NCBI GenBank assembly: GCA_004794655.1
Contig: SMMW01000555.1
Span: 9,873,501 to 9,937,500 of the forward strand
Direction of reading: 5' to 3'
Origin: Marisa cornuarietis
Taxonomy: Eukaryota > Mollusca > Gastropoda > Architaenioglossa > Ampullariidae
Length of the DNA stretch: 64,000 nucleotides
Positions 13,601 to 25,169 of this stretch are shown here, in pieces; the stretch's first letter is position 1, and each line of letters begins with the position of its first letter. A program made the position numbers and the translations under genes. The notes below the pieces were generated by a model, which was not told the origin of the DNA, searched no databases, and saw only the letters and a program-made list of their open reading frames with translations.

Positions 13601-14610
13601 TTCTTTTTTTGAGTGTATATCAAGAAAAATTCCCACAAAGAAGTGATTAGGACACGTGTGAAAAATCTCAAGAAAATGTCGATAAAAATGGGACAGAGGT
13701 GAAAAAAATCAAATGCGTGCAAATAAACATTCTATTGGCATAACAAAGACCTCTTTACTCCTTTCTTATCCACTCTCAGTTACCTCTATTACATCATTCA
13801 TATACTTTTCTGTTTGTACATTAGTAACAACTATAGCAACTAATACATCTCTATCACGAGGGCTTCTAACACCATCATCATCACCATTGATGCAGCTATT
13901 GTTGCAATTCTACTGTTGTCATGAACTTCCTCTTCTTAGTTATGAGGTATGGGTGTGAAATCACCGCTAGTTTATTCATTTGTTTGTTTGTTTATTTATT
14001 TCAGCATAACATAGCACTGATATATATATATATATACAACGATAAAGAATTCACGATAAAACATTTAATTAATGTTAGGCAAATAAAGCTATAAAATATG
14101 GAAATAACTAGAAAGGAATTAGAAGATTAATTACTTAGAATTTTGTTATTATAATATTGATTTATGATGAGAGAGATATATATACACACACACACACACA
14201 CACGCACACACACACACACACACACATACACATACACGACAATTTCTAGATGTATAATAACCTTAATCAAGTAACGTAGTCTTAAGCTAGTAAATAGGTA
14301 TACCAACTGAAAACTTTTTCTGTTTCTCGTTTTTTTCAAAGATAAATTCCCTAAAGTCCTGAAATATGAAATCTAATAATATAATGTAATTCAACAACTA
14401 TTTAGACTTTGGCAATGGCAAGGTCTACGACACGCACAGCACTGACATACAGACCAACTTACCTTGCTGTTTTCCTTCGCCGCAGTCCTTCCCGGTTGCG
14501 TCGTCATCTGTACACCGGGTACCCAGAAGACTCTCGATCGTGTACGCAGATTTGGGTTTAGAAACTCGGGTAGATTTGTCGCTGTTGCTGCATGTTTCGC
14601 GTTCTTCCAT
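2942..14610 (-). CDS. hbn: homeobrain-type paired-like homeobox gene, whole gene model (3 coding exons)
   Basis: Sequence-specific nuclear transcription factor of the Q50 PRD-like class. Coding exons are 14463-14610, 11540-12234 and 2942-3661; joined they give 1563 nt, 520 residues plus stop, with phases matching at both junctions (phase 1, then phase 0). Order in the protein: eh1/octapeptide YTIESLLG at residues 23-30 (Groucho-type repression motif), low-complexity N/H/T-rich region, homeodomain at about 236-295 with F8, Q50 and [13 protein letters not shown], polyalanine at 387-400, and an OAR motif ([13 protein letters not shown]) at 475-487. The helix 1-2 residues ([19 protein letters not shown]) match homeobrain better than Arx, Rx or Alx. 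In insects hbn is expressed in the anterior brain and lies near Rx and orthopedia; neither neighbour is seen here. The start is the first ATG after an in-frame stop at 14689-14691. Confidence 0.85.
3678..3751. repeat. (ATC)n / (ATG)n trinucleotide array
   Basis: About 25 uninterrupted trinucleotide units immediately intronic of the homeobrain exon-3 acceptor, ending 16 bases from the exon. Only about 16 bases of pyrimidine-biased sequence separate repeat and exon. Confidence 0.97.
3961..4057. repeat. (GAAA)n microsatellite
   Basis: About 24 perfect GAAA units in homeobrain intron 2. Confidence 0.97.
4868..4950 (-). mobile_element. SINE/LINE 3' tail, antisense
   Basis: On the minus strand the sequence reads GCGCTATACAAACTCACAG followed by (ATG)n. 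The same GCGCTATACAAG...(ATT)n ending occurs in plus orientation at 31.7 kb, indicating a dispersed retroelement family. The body is too degraded to delimit. Confidence 0.5.
6205..6283. repeat. (CA)n microsatellite
   Basis: CA dinucleotide array with a few interruptions at its left end. Confidence 0.97.
6895..6945. repeat. (GT)n(CG)n microsatellite
   Basis: GT array passing into a short CG run (GCGCGCGCGC). Confidence 0.97.
7133..7206. repeat. (GT)n microsatellite
   Basis: GT array preceded by TGTATC units and followed by GA units. Confidence 0.97.
7637..7694. repeat. (CA)n microsatellite
   Basis: CA array with a single TA interruption. Confidence 0.97.
11540..12234 (-). CDS. hbn: homeobrain coding exon 2 (N-terminal linker and homeodomain residues 1-46)
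   Basis: Acceptor is a pyrimidine-rich ...ttttttggttttcag at 12235 onward; the exon starts with two bases completing a GAC codon and continues [12 protein letters not shown]. It ends ...SEARVQ at donor CAG|gttggt. It encodes an acidic/Asn-His-Thr-rich linker, then [20 protein letters not shown] and the rest of homeodomain helices 1-2. The break after Q46 is the classic PRD-class intron position. Confidence 0.88.
12235..14462 (-). other. homeobrain intron 1 (2.2 kb)
   Basis: Bounded by gtaagt and ttttcag, joining phase-1 exons. AT-rich; contains an interrupted CA array at 14184-14237 and no recognisable coding sequence. Confidence 0.75.
14184..14237. repeat. interrupted (CA)n microsatellite
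   Basis: CA units with CG and TA interruptions in homeobrain intron 1. Confidence 0.9.
14463..14610 (-). CDS. hbn: homeobrain coding exon 1 (N-terminus, octapeptide)
   Basis: Begins [10 protein letters not shown] and ends ...GKQQ plus one base. The octapeptide YTIESLLG resembles the FSIDSILG class of PRD homeoproteins. Donor is CAAG|gtaagt, a near-perfect consensus. The open frame extends upstream to a GTG at 14676, but the first ATG is at 14610 and an in-frame TAA lies at 14689-14691. Confidence 0.8.
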
Positions 14611-15195
14611 TTCGCTTTCGTTTGCTTTAGGTGTTTTTTTTTGTTTTGTTTTTTTTGCTTCTAACTGTTGTAGCACTGTAGCAGCTCTTTACTGACAGTG
14701 TTTTCTTTTCAAGATTCTGTTCTAGGTTCTGCTGCGCTCAAATTTCCTTGCGTCGCCTTCACTCCTGGACAGAAGGAAACAAATAACGTAGTTCAGAATT
14801 TTCTTGTTCCCTCTCCTTCTCTCCCGTCGGTCCCTCTGTCTCTGGTCACGCCTCTAGCACGTGGGATAAGATGCGGCGTTAAAAGCAGTCGTTTGCCCAG
14901 AGAACATCGGAATCTAGTGACCCTTTCGTGTCCATGTCTGCGTGTAACCTTCTCTTCTCCAGACACTCGCTGGTTCGCAGCGACGTTTATTAACCGCACC
15001 CGTATCCAGATCACCGTAACTAATCGCCCACGCCTCTAACGAGCGCTTCACGTGCGCCGTGGGTTGCCGATGAACTGACTGAGGGGGTGACAACAGGCTC
15101 TCGACAGTCACTAGTGCCAGGCTCTGGTTGGCTGAAGCGCTTAAACGCTTCCTCGGATCTGTCCTGAAGCAGACTGTGACAGTGCACGTGTAGGG

Positions 15196-15258
<63 letters not shown>

Positions 15259-15960
15259 ACTTTGCAGACGAATTTCCTTCTGTTAATTTCGATTTCTTTC
15301 TCGGGGCACGGGAACCGGGTCTGGGTGTTGCAAGAAAAATCTGTCTGACTACGGGACTGCCATTCCAGCAGAAATTCCAGCCGCGTTAATTTTTTCCGTC
15401 TCTCCTCAACTGCCAAGGGATTACGGCAAAGCTCATTTAGCGGTAGTTGTTTGACAAGTGGAAAATCCTCCTAAATTGACGGCCAGGCAGCTAGTTAGCC
15501 AAGCACAAACATAAGAGAAAAAGAAGTCGTTTGTGGGCCTAAGAAAAAAAATGGCGCCTGGAGAGTGATTGCGCTTCGGCGTTGGTGATGATGATTCCAC
15601 TTTTCTTCGCGAGAGTTGAGCCGAGACCTGAGACACGCCAGCTGTCAAAGCGTTCACCGTAGCGTGTCGCTATTTTGTTGTCAACGGTCAAACACGAAGC
15701 TAATAATCTAGTGTTACTATTGTGACCCGCGCCCCATGTTAACCGTTTTAATCACGGATTGATTCGGTAATCAACTTCTTGCGCTGGTACTGGTTAAACA
15801 AAACAGGCTGAACGCTCGTTGGTTGACATAAATGGTGACTGGCAGCGTTTCGGCTCCGCCCACTGTCCACGCAAGCTCCGCCCTCTCCTTAGAGCCTCTG
15901 AGGTCGAACGACAGTAGTCGATCGATTTGCTGGTTTTCAATTATGAGTGGCACATACTAC
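14611..15960 (-). promoter_or_regulatory. CpG-rich 5' flank of homeobrain (probable promoter and 5' UTR region)
   Basis: Directly upstream of the homeobrain start, this stretch is visibly richer in CpG and GC than the surrounding AT-rich DNA (for example 14740-15060 and 15590-15960), interrupted by a GT array. No TATA box or initiator can be assigned with confidence; the call rests on position and composition. Confidence 0.4.
15198..15257. repeat. (GT)n microsatellite
   Basis: About 30 GT units roughly 590 bases upstream of the homeobrain start codon. Confidence 0.97.
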
Positions 15961-16673
15961 GGCACGCACGCAGGCAGGCGCACAGGCATATGCCTGCAAG
16001 GACGCACGCACAGACAGCGAGAAAGAGGGCGAAAAAACAACATTATTCTTGATGGAAATTTTCTTTGCAAACGTGACCTTATAATGAATAAAATGCTGAA
16101 CAAAACACAGCCATGGCTTTAACCTTTGCTGCTGAAACAGAAAAAAGTCTTTGCCAGTATTTTACTTGCCTAACAGTGTATGTCTAGGAAACGAGGATGA
16201 TTTCTCCGATAAAGGGTTAATATTTAAAATTACGGAGCATTAATGATATTTGGGTAAAATAAATTAACGAGCAAGCTTGGTTATACCGTGAACATAAATA
16301 AGAGTTGCACAAAGCAGACAGAACATAATTTGCAAGGCATTTGGCATCCTTAAAATGCCAGTTTGTTTATAAGTGTTTCTTTTTTTCTTTTTCTTTTTTT
16401 GAGAGCGAGAATCTTCTGCAAACTACGGCATGTATGCTAAGTTTGTCTGAATTCCTAAACTACAACCTTTGCTGACTAATGCAATTGCAGAGCAGATGCA
16501 CATCGTGTTTTTTTGAGTGCATGACTGTTTTCAAAGGTTGCAATATGAAGCAACTCTATTTCCCAGTCTCACGGAGGCTAGTGACGATACATCCTTGTAA
16601 GATATAATTGCCCCTGAAGCAATATGCCAGTTGTATGAGTATGCACCAAGGTAAACGCTCGTTTAAGAAGGGA

Positions 16674-16682
16674 TGTGTGTGT

Positions 16683-16740
<58 letters not shown>
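16674..16740. repeat. (GT)n microsatellite
   Basis: GT array with one GG interruption near the left end. Confidence 0.97.
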
Positions 16741-16741
<1 letters not shown>

Positions 16742-17161
16742 CTACACCTAGCGTGTATGGTGATTATGTGGTTTTCCTTTGCCCCTGAAGATGGGTGCAC
16801 AAACCTATCTTCGTGCACAATCCCGCTTAAAGTCTTGTAGTTGTTATTATAAAAAAAATTATTTTTGTGAAGCTAACAAATATGTTTGTACTAGCTATTC
16901 AATTTTCTTTTTCTTGTCAAGTGTTTTGAAAATTGCAGTCCTCGTCGGAAAAGATTGTATGTTTTTAAACACGTACGTAGTAAACAAGACAAAACGGGTG
17001 TATTGAGAGACAACAGTGTGTATTTGGAAAGAACCATCACAATGTTTCTGGGGTAAGAAAATATTCTTTGCTTTGTCCATTTGTCACCCGTTCGAGGGCA
17101 CTGAGCTCAGTCAGGAGAGAGAAGCAGACAGCTGCGCTCAGTAGTATAAGTGGGTGAAGGA

Positions 17162-17223
17162 CAAGGGAAACACGACCATACGAAACAATGCAGACAAGGG
17201 AAACACGACCATACGAAACAATT
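17162..17223. repeat. two-copy tandem repeat
   Basis: ACAAGGGAAACACGACCATA plus CGAAACAAT occurs twice in direct succession, separated by GCAG. Both copies are identical over about 29 bases, implying a recent local duplication. Confidence 0.9.
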
Positions 17224-18188
17224 TTTAGCACCCCCTTAACAACAACACAACAGCACCGTAAAAATAACGTACAGGCGACGTAACAACACCGTAAATGCAA
17301 CGTGGCAGCACCGTACCAGCAACTTTAAAGCGACGTCATATTCACCTAAGGCGGTCACCGGTTTGTCCGACATGTAAAACAGCGCATCCTACATCAGCTT
17401 CCAAGGCCAGCCAGTGTCAGCCAGAACAGGTCACTATCGGTCAATGTCAGCCAGCAGAGCAGTACAGACCTGGTGCGCCAAAGTGCATGTGCAGGAAATA
17501 GACTCCTCAGCCGACTCCGTCTTTACGCTGATCATCGTGCCTCGATGTGCTCTAAGACCGTGGGAAGCGCCTGTCGTCTGCTCAAGAATCAAAGTCTTGC
17601 GCCAGCCGCCCCGTCAGTTGCGATTTCTGATCTCTATGGTGAAAAGAACTTTCATCTTTGCCTGTGCGTCCTGTCGCAGGACAAAGTGTTGCTCATCAAG
17701 TATGCTAAGCACTTTTGCATGAAAAGTCACAAGCCGGATTAAGGCTGGGGGAGGGGTTAGGTCGGGGGAAAGCGCCACGGGTTTCACATGAAATGAGCTG
17801 CTAATGAAGGTAGTTTATTATGGCATTTTTCTTTGCTCTTACAAGCTATCAATCTGAAAGTAAATCGGAGGTATCCCTCTCTCCCTCCCTAACACTACCA
17901 CCCTCCCACCTCTTTTTCACCCCCTTTCTTGTTCTGTCACCCGACCTAGAAGAATTCCCTTTTAATTATGACTAGAAGCTTGCCTTGCGGACCACTTTTG
18001 GGATTGCTTTCCACATTGAATCGAAAAAAGATTAACTGATGAAAACTCAAAGAAATCACGTCATCACAAACACATCAGCTCATTCTGTTCGGCGACCACA
18101 TCAGTACAGTCCCAAAGATAAAAAGGGGGATCAAGACAGTAATGATGGAAAAACGTAGACGAAAAACGAAGATAACATGGCGGCGAAG

Positions 18189-18193
<5 letters not shown>

Positions 18194-18219
<26 letters not shown>

Positions 18220-18233
18220 TGATGATGATGATG
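18194..18233. repeat. (GAC)n(GAT)n triplet repeat
   Basis: Short run of GAC/ACG triplets passing into GAT triplets. Confidence 0.9.
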
Positions 18234-18982
18234 ACGGCGCCACTTATAGTCAACTGGTTCCTTCGGCTATATTTAAAAAAGACAGTGGAGATTACTTTTC
18301 CAGTCATGTCCTTCAGTAAATACTTCAGTCCAATAAGAGAAAGACTCAAACACAGCCTAGCCCTAGGTAGTCGGTGGTCACTACCTCCCACGCCTTCCTG
18401 GCAGCTACAATATCTCCAATCTTTTTAACCCCTCGTCCAAGAAAAACGAACTCCTAAAGGCAGACTACTGTTGTTTAATGATCGAGTCGGAACCCGCTTT
18501 GCATTTTGATCGACACGATTTGCCATTATGATTTGCTCGAAACGACCGCTTTTCGTGCTCATCTGTGTTTAACTTTGAAGAAGGGAGGAAGGCTTGAGAT
18601 GACGAAATAGGGCAGTACCGCCAACGGTCACGCATTTTGCGGGCGTGAAGGTCAGGTGACATCATTATGTCCTCATGCGAGGCCATTGTCTTCATTTTGG
18701 GGTTTCTTCGGACCTAAACATTTCCGACATTTTCGCACGCTGTCTGCATATGAGAAGCCGCGACAGGAGCTCTCCAAAAGAGATGATTTTCGCATAAATT
18801 TACTATAAAATTGTCATCATCAGTCTGTTAGCAAAGCCATTATTCTGCTCATTTGTTGTTATAGCTGGTGCTGTTGTTACGGTGTCGTTGTTTCTGATGT
18901 TTTTGTAGCTGTTAAAGATTTGTTTTCTTTCCTCCAGTCAGAAATCCTTGCACCAAGCAGCTCAGATCTTTAAGATGATGAC

Positions 18983-19479
<497 letters not shown>

Positions 19480-22192
19480 ATTTCAGTCCACCCTTTTAAC
19501 CTATGATCTAAACAATATACGTGTTTCTGTGTTAGAAAAAGGGCTGTCCTCGATGTAAGTTTCTTCACATCGTGGCCATCATTAAATGTGGAAAAAAATC
19601 ACGACATGCAAGCGTGGGCTTGACCTACGGATCGCAAATATAATACAGTGGTAGTAAGCTGCTTCAATGCTATGAATACTGACACAATAATCCACCGCTT
19701 GTCTCTTCAATATGCGAATCTTGATTGAGCCATAACCTCATTCCAAAACCTCACATAAAACTAAAATACTGTTAACAGGGACAAATATTTGCCATTCATA
19801 GTTTATATTAAGGCTATTTGGAGACGACAGTACCAAGGCATTCCAGGAGTATAAAGATTTCCAGCTACTTCCTAAGCCATTAGAGCTTTTTTATGCTGAT
19901 TGTTAAAAGATTTTTTTTGAGCGAGAACTGCTCAATCTTTCTGTCAAGACATGCAGGCCTTGCAATAGCTTTACACTTTAATAGTTTAATAGCGGGATAA
20001 GCCCTTGTGCAAAACCTACACTTTCACGCACGATGATTAAAATAACTTCGCCACACCCGCCTCATTCAGTTAAATGAACTAAATCACCAAATGCATGACC
20101 TGTAAAGGGAACAGCTCCTCTAGTCGTCCAAGGCAAGCAGACATAATCTATGCTAATGGTAAGCAGACCAATAACCCAGAAGGCGTTTATTGCCGTATTT
20201 GCTGACTGTAAAGAAGCCATTCATCAAGACCTTTACCAAAACAAGAAGGCATGTGTCGTCGACATCGCTGAAGAGAGCTGTTGAGTTTTATCCTTGACAT
20301 TGCCCAGCGGGCAGTGAGCCTGCTAATCAGTAGTATTGACAAACCTGAGCAGAGGTCATTAAGAGGGGTAAATCAAGTTGACGACACCTTCATGGAACTG
20401 ACAGTTTAGTTGGGAGTACTGTTAAACATAGGCAGATGTGAAAGACTAACTGCCACCGTATCCACTGTATACACCGTAAACATTGGCGCTAAAAAAAATA
20501 AAAAAAATAAACACGTTTATTCAGGCTTGCAACATTTTGTCTTCATGATCGAGGGGTTAACTATTTGCACGTTCGTGTGTCTGCTTGAGACACCTGATTG
20601 TCTTAGTCAAACATGAAATGAAAAAAAAAAGATTATGGGCCTGGTTATTAACAGACAATATACTGAAAAAAATGAATAATAAGAAACGAGGGAAATATGC
20701 TTGAAACTTTTTGTTCCATATCTCTCACTCACTTACTCAATCACTTAGTTAGTCCTTCGTAATTATTTTAACAGAAACGAATTTAAATCTCCACTGTAAA
20801 AACAATGATCAAGCTCCTTACACGCCCTCTCGAAAGAGAGAGAGAGAAATGGAGAAAGACGGCATTTCTAACCAAGTTCAGGGGAGAATATTATCAAATG
20901 TGTCAGCTGCAATTAGCTCCTATGAGGCGCGCCGGGGCTGCTCGGCGGCTATCAAGAACAGACGACAAACGGAAAGCGGGGAAGGAGTCAGCAGAAGGCG
21001 CAATCTTGCAATCGCCATCGACAGCTACTTCCGGCGGCAACAAGGCACAGAGAACGACGGCGTGGACCCGGACAGCGGGCCCATCGAGTCCACCCAGAAA
21101 TAACGCCAATTTTCGTTGCCGAGAGATCGAAACCTCGGCTGAAGTGAGCGTCCCCCTCGTTGCCGCGTTGCTATCGATTGTGTGACACTTGCAGCCAGTG
21201 TTTGTCTCCTGAAGGTTCAGGCCCTCCAGTGAGGCGCGAATGAGTCTGGGAAAGAATCAGTACTGAGGATTGTCCCCATCTAAACGTTCGAAGATTAAAT
21301 ATTAAAGGTTTTCACTCAGATAACGATGAAAAACTTACTATTCTTTGGCTTTCTTGATTCTCTCTCTTTCTCTCTTTTTTCTGTTTTGAGTACTGACATT
21401 TTTTTTAACGAAAACCTTGGAAGCTCCAATCTGCGACTGAAGACAATGAATTGATGGGCTGACTCGGTACATAAAAGATATGGAAGAATTACAAAACGGG
21501 GATTGTGGATCAGCCAAGTTTCATAATCTGCAAATAGTGTAACATCGTGCGAATGATTAACCGCAATTCCAATCAGCCATGTGTTGTAATAGAATTATCT
21601 ATATTAACATAGGATGTCTAAGAATGAAACTTTAAGCATCATTAATGTAGACAGCTGTAATAAAGACTCTGAAGAAAGAAGAAGTAGAATTCGAAAGAAT
21701 CTTACAACAGGCAAGACTCTGGCATTCAGGAACAATTTTTACACTTCATATTCGGAGACATAAATGGCCTCATGGGTATATGGCATTCCAGTTCTTTTTT
21801 TTTACCCGCAAAGTCAAATATTAACTCCGAACTTTTCAGCAGAATTGTACCCCGACGGAGACACACATTCGGTGCGTCTCGCAGCATTTGTCGTAGGGAT
21901 ATCCAGCAGGGAATTCTACGAGTGTTGCGGAAAACTGCCATTCCGAGGTCTTTGAGGGAAGCAAATGGGCTACACAGCGCTGATCATCGCTAAATGAATA
22001 ACTCCGTTAAACTTCGCGCTCCAATTATGTCTAATTCAGGCGCGGCACTGCGTCGGCGCACCCCCTACAATGGCGGCTGGAAGCTGCGTTGACAGCGAGG
22101 TCTGTGGCGACGATTAGCGGCTTCCATGTCGACTGCTGGGATCCTATAGTGCGCTCGCTAAGACTCGACTTCCAGGAGGAAAAGAAGAGAAA

Positions 22193-22193
<1 letters not shown>

Positions 22194-22283
<90 letters not shown>
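22194..22283. repeat. (GT)n microsatellite
   Basis: About 45 uninterrupted GT units. Confidence 0.97.
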
Positions 22284-22288
<5 letters not shown>

Positions 22289-22869
22289 GAGCAAGAGCGA
22301 TGGAGAGAGAGAGTTGCGTAAATATCGTGTTACGAGAGAAGTTCCTTGATGGAAGTAGTTATGCTATACCATAGACATGGTTGCACTACCATGAGAGGAC
22401 GCAGATGAGGCAGCAAGTGCACATTTGTGTTTGTGTTAAATCACGGCGTTAAAGAAAGTTTATTAAACGTAATCAAGTATACCAAATGGCAATACTGAGT
22501 TAAGGTTAACGGAAACCAGTCACAGTTCTTTTAAAGTAGTCATGGTGTCAAGCAAGGGGAGAACTTATATCCTTTATAGTTTGCAATCTATCGTAACATA
22601 TTTATGCCTAACGTTCCATTACTGGAACAGTAAGGACGTCAGAGTTCTGTTCATTATTTGCAATGTAGCAGTGGATTTGCGTAGCATTTCATTTTTGGAA
22701 CATCACATAATTCAGATATGGAGCAAAATATTTTTCTTCAAATTCCTGTTCCTTGAATATCTGTCTGTCACATCCATGAATTTCATGCACAAATTCAAAA
22801 ATTTAACCTCTGGCATAAATCGGTTATTGAGTTGAAGGCACATCTCTTGGCAGATTATGTAAGTAGCCT

Positions 22870-23760
22870 CTCAGAATTAGCTATACAGGCAACAAATAAT
22901 CTTTCTTCTCAAGAAACTAGGCGAGCTTGACAATTATCCCAGACAAAACTAAAATAGATATATTTTTAGAGGTAAAATATGGAAGAAACCAACATTTACA
23001 AATAACGATGAAAAAAATAGTAGATTATTGTTCTATCTTGGCCTGAAACTCAATTATAATAAATTTTTAGTAGATTTATATGAAAGAGCTCCAAGAGCCA
23101 TCTTTGTTCTAGTTAAAAAATGTAAACAGTCACAATTACCCCTAGATACACAAACTTATAACTTTGACAGAATTATTCTTCCAGTATTTATGGTTGTGAA
23201 ATATGAGCATCAGGAATTAGTTATACTACAGTTAAGATTCTACAAAATGCAAAGTAAGAAAGTCCACCCCTCTTGAAAATTGTGGCCGCTTCCCTGTTAA
23301 TCTTCGTACTAAAAGTAAATCAAAGTTATTAATGTTAATAATGCAATAAACTGTCAAGTTTTGTATACAAAAATGCTTCTAAATTTACATGAAAGAGAAA
23401 TCCTTAAGTCTAGTTATATCAATACTGTCCAGACAACCCTGTGAGATCTTTGCATAAGTGGAACACGGATCAACCAAAAGCATGAACATTGGTTTAAGAA
23501 ACAGGACCAGTATGTCAAGAGTTAGCTAGGATAACTATACTCAAACATACGCAGACTCTGTGACCCTGAGGATATAGGGATGAATTTCATTACCTATTCA
23601 ACTGTAAACAATTTTCGGACCTATGTACAAATAATTTATCCCTTTACTATAGTCACTACCCTAATGCCTATAAGCTCCATTCTTGATTAACACCAAGAAG
23701 TAAAAGGACCCTCACTAGATAAGCTCGGTTTGTTAAGTTATTAGTGTGATCTAGAAGAAT
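22870..23760 (+). mobile_element. LINE reverse-transcriptase C-terminal remnant
   Basis: Degenerate coding sequence of a non-LTR retrotransposon. Readable pieces in order are QLDNYPRQN and NRYIFRG (the usual 'N..KTKI..F..G' block), FYLGLKLNYN, RAPRAIFVLVKKCKQSQLPL, TYNFDRIILPVFM, ILQLRFYKMQSKK (the 'FD..I.PI..YG.E.W' and 'HL.FCK..L..KKST' blocks), ENCGRFPVNL ('ELGRFPL') and further on a QFRTYVQI-like piece. The conserved YG of 'PILLYGCE' is degraded, and stops and frameshifts interrupt every block. The polymerase domain is absent, so this is a dead fragment. It appears to be a different lineage from the L2-like copy at 29.6 kb. Confidence 0.7.
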
Positions 23761-24111
23761 TAACGTAATGAATATGTGTGTAGGGAAAATATATCTATAT
23801 ATGCGGATATGAGTGAGCATATGTGTATGCACCTTTGATTTAGGTATGAAGGGAGGCAAAATGTTCCATCAAAGAAAATTAAAGAATCTTTCTCTCTATA
23901 TATGTATAACGAGAGAGAGAGAGATATTGGGAGATTGAATATAAAGATGGGAATATATATATATATATATATCATAGATAGAATATATGTACATATAGCT
24001 ATTATTGATATCATTTTGCCATATAGGCGTTTCATGTATGTAACGTGAAAGACCCAGAGTCAAATATCTCAATACGCCTGAGAGGGTGTGAGAATAAAGA
24101 ATCTTTCTTTG

Positions 24112-24216
<105 letters not shown>

Positions 24217-25125
24217 TTCTTTGGCGGACGCAGTAATGCGGTGTCACAGGTACGGTTCACTACCGAAAGAATGAGTACAAGCTGAAGCCCGAATGACGAT
24301 TGAAGTAAATGAGTGTGCGCGTGCACTGGTTCACAAGCTAAGTGTAGGTACCTTAATTAAAATTACGTTCATTTACTTACCACTCCTCCTTTAATCCCTC
24401 AAAATCTATGCTTCTCTCTTGGCTGGCAAAAACGTGTTTTTGTAGCCCTTGAATTAGAAGACATCTGCTCGAAGTGTTTTGTCACAGCTCTGCCAGCAGA
24501 TAGAGAAAGACACCGCACGCTCCACTTTGCTTGGTGTCAACAGTTTCTAGTGTTTGTTATTCGTAGAAGGCTTTTGTTACATTAAATACTAAGCCAATGC
24601 CATACAGATTATGTTTTATCAGGCTGATAAGTTTTATAACACAGAATGAATATTCCGTGTGTGTGTCAATGTACTTAGGGAAAGGGGAACGGTCACAAAG
24701 CCTGGCAAAGTACAAGCAGTGAAAGTAAGAGTTATGAAAGAAACGAAGATGGAGAAATTGCCTTCTCTAAAAAAAAAAAATAAAATAAATAAATAAATAA
24801 AAATCAGGCACCCGTTTTCGTGAGTGTCGAGCAGAAAAATTCCATTCACAAGCCCATAAAGACATGTAACATTGTTTTTTTGTACAAAAATTGCAAGACA
24901 GAAGAATAGCAAAGTGAGCAGTTTTTTTATAGTAATTAATTCAGCATTGTTTACGTGCAAGTTTGTAATACAGCTATATACATAAATCGCATTTAAATAT
25001 GGCCCAAGCTCTTCCACTGGCTGAGACCTTCACAACGCAAACATACCCACGTACTATTGTGACGTCAGTGTTGTTCACCTCATGTGATGTTTGTAGGCGC
25101 GTATCTCCAGAACAAAGGTGGTATA

Positions 25126-25169
25126 TTCACCCAGATTTGGGGGAAATTATCCTGCACTGGGCTTTAACT
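25126..25169 (+). repeat. dispersed repeat, copy 1
   Basis: TTCACCCAGATTTGGGGGAA followed by ATTATCCTGCACTGGGCTTTAAC closely resembles 48095-48140. The shared block suggests a degraded interspersed repeat family; full boundaries are not visible. Confidence 0.5.
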
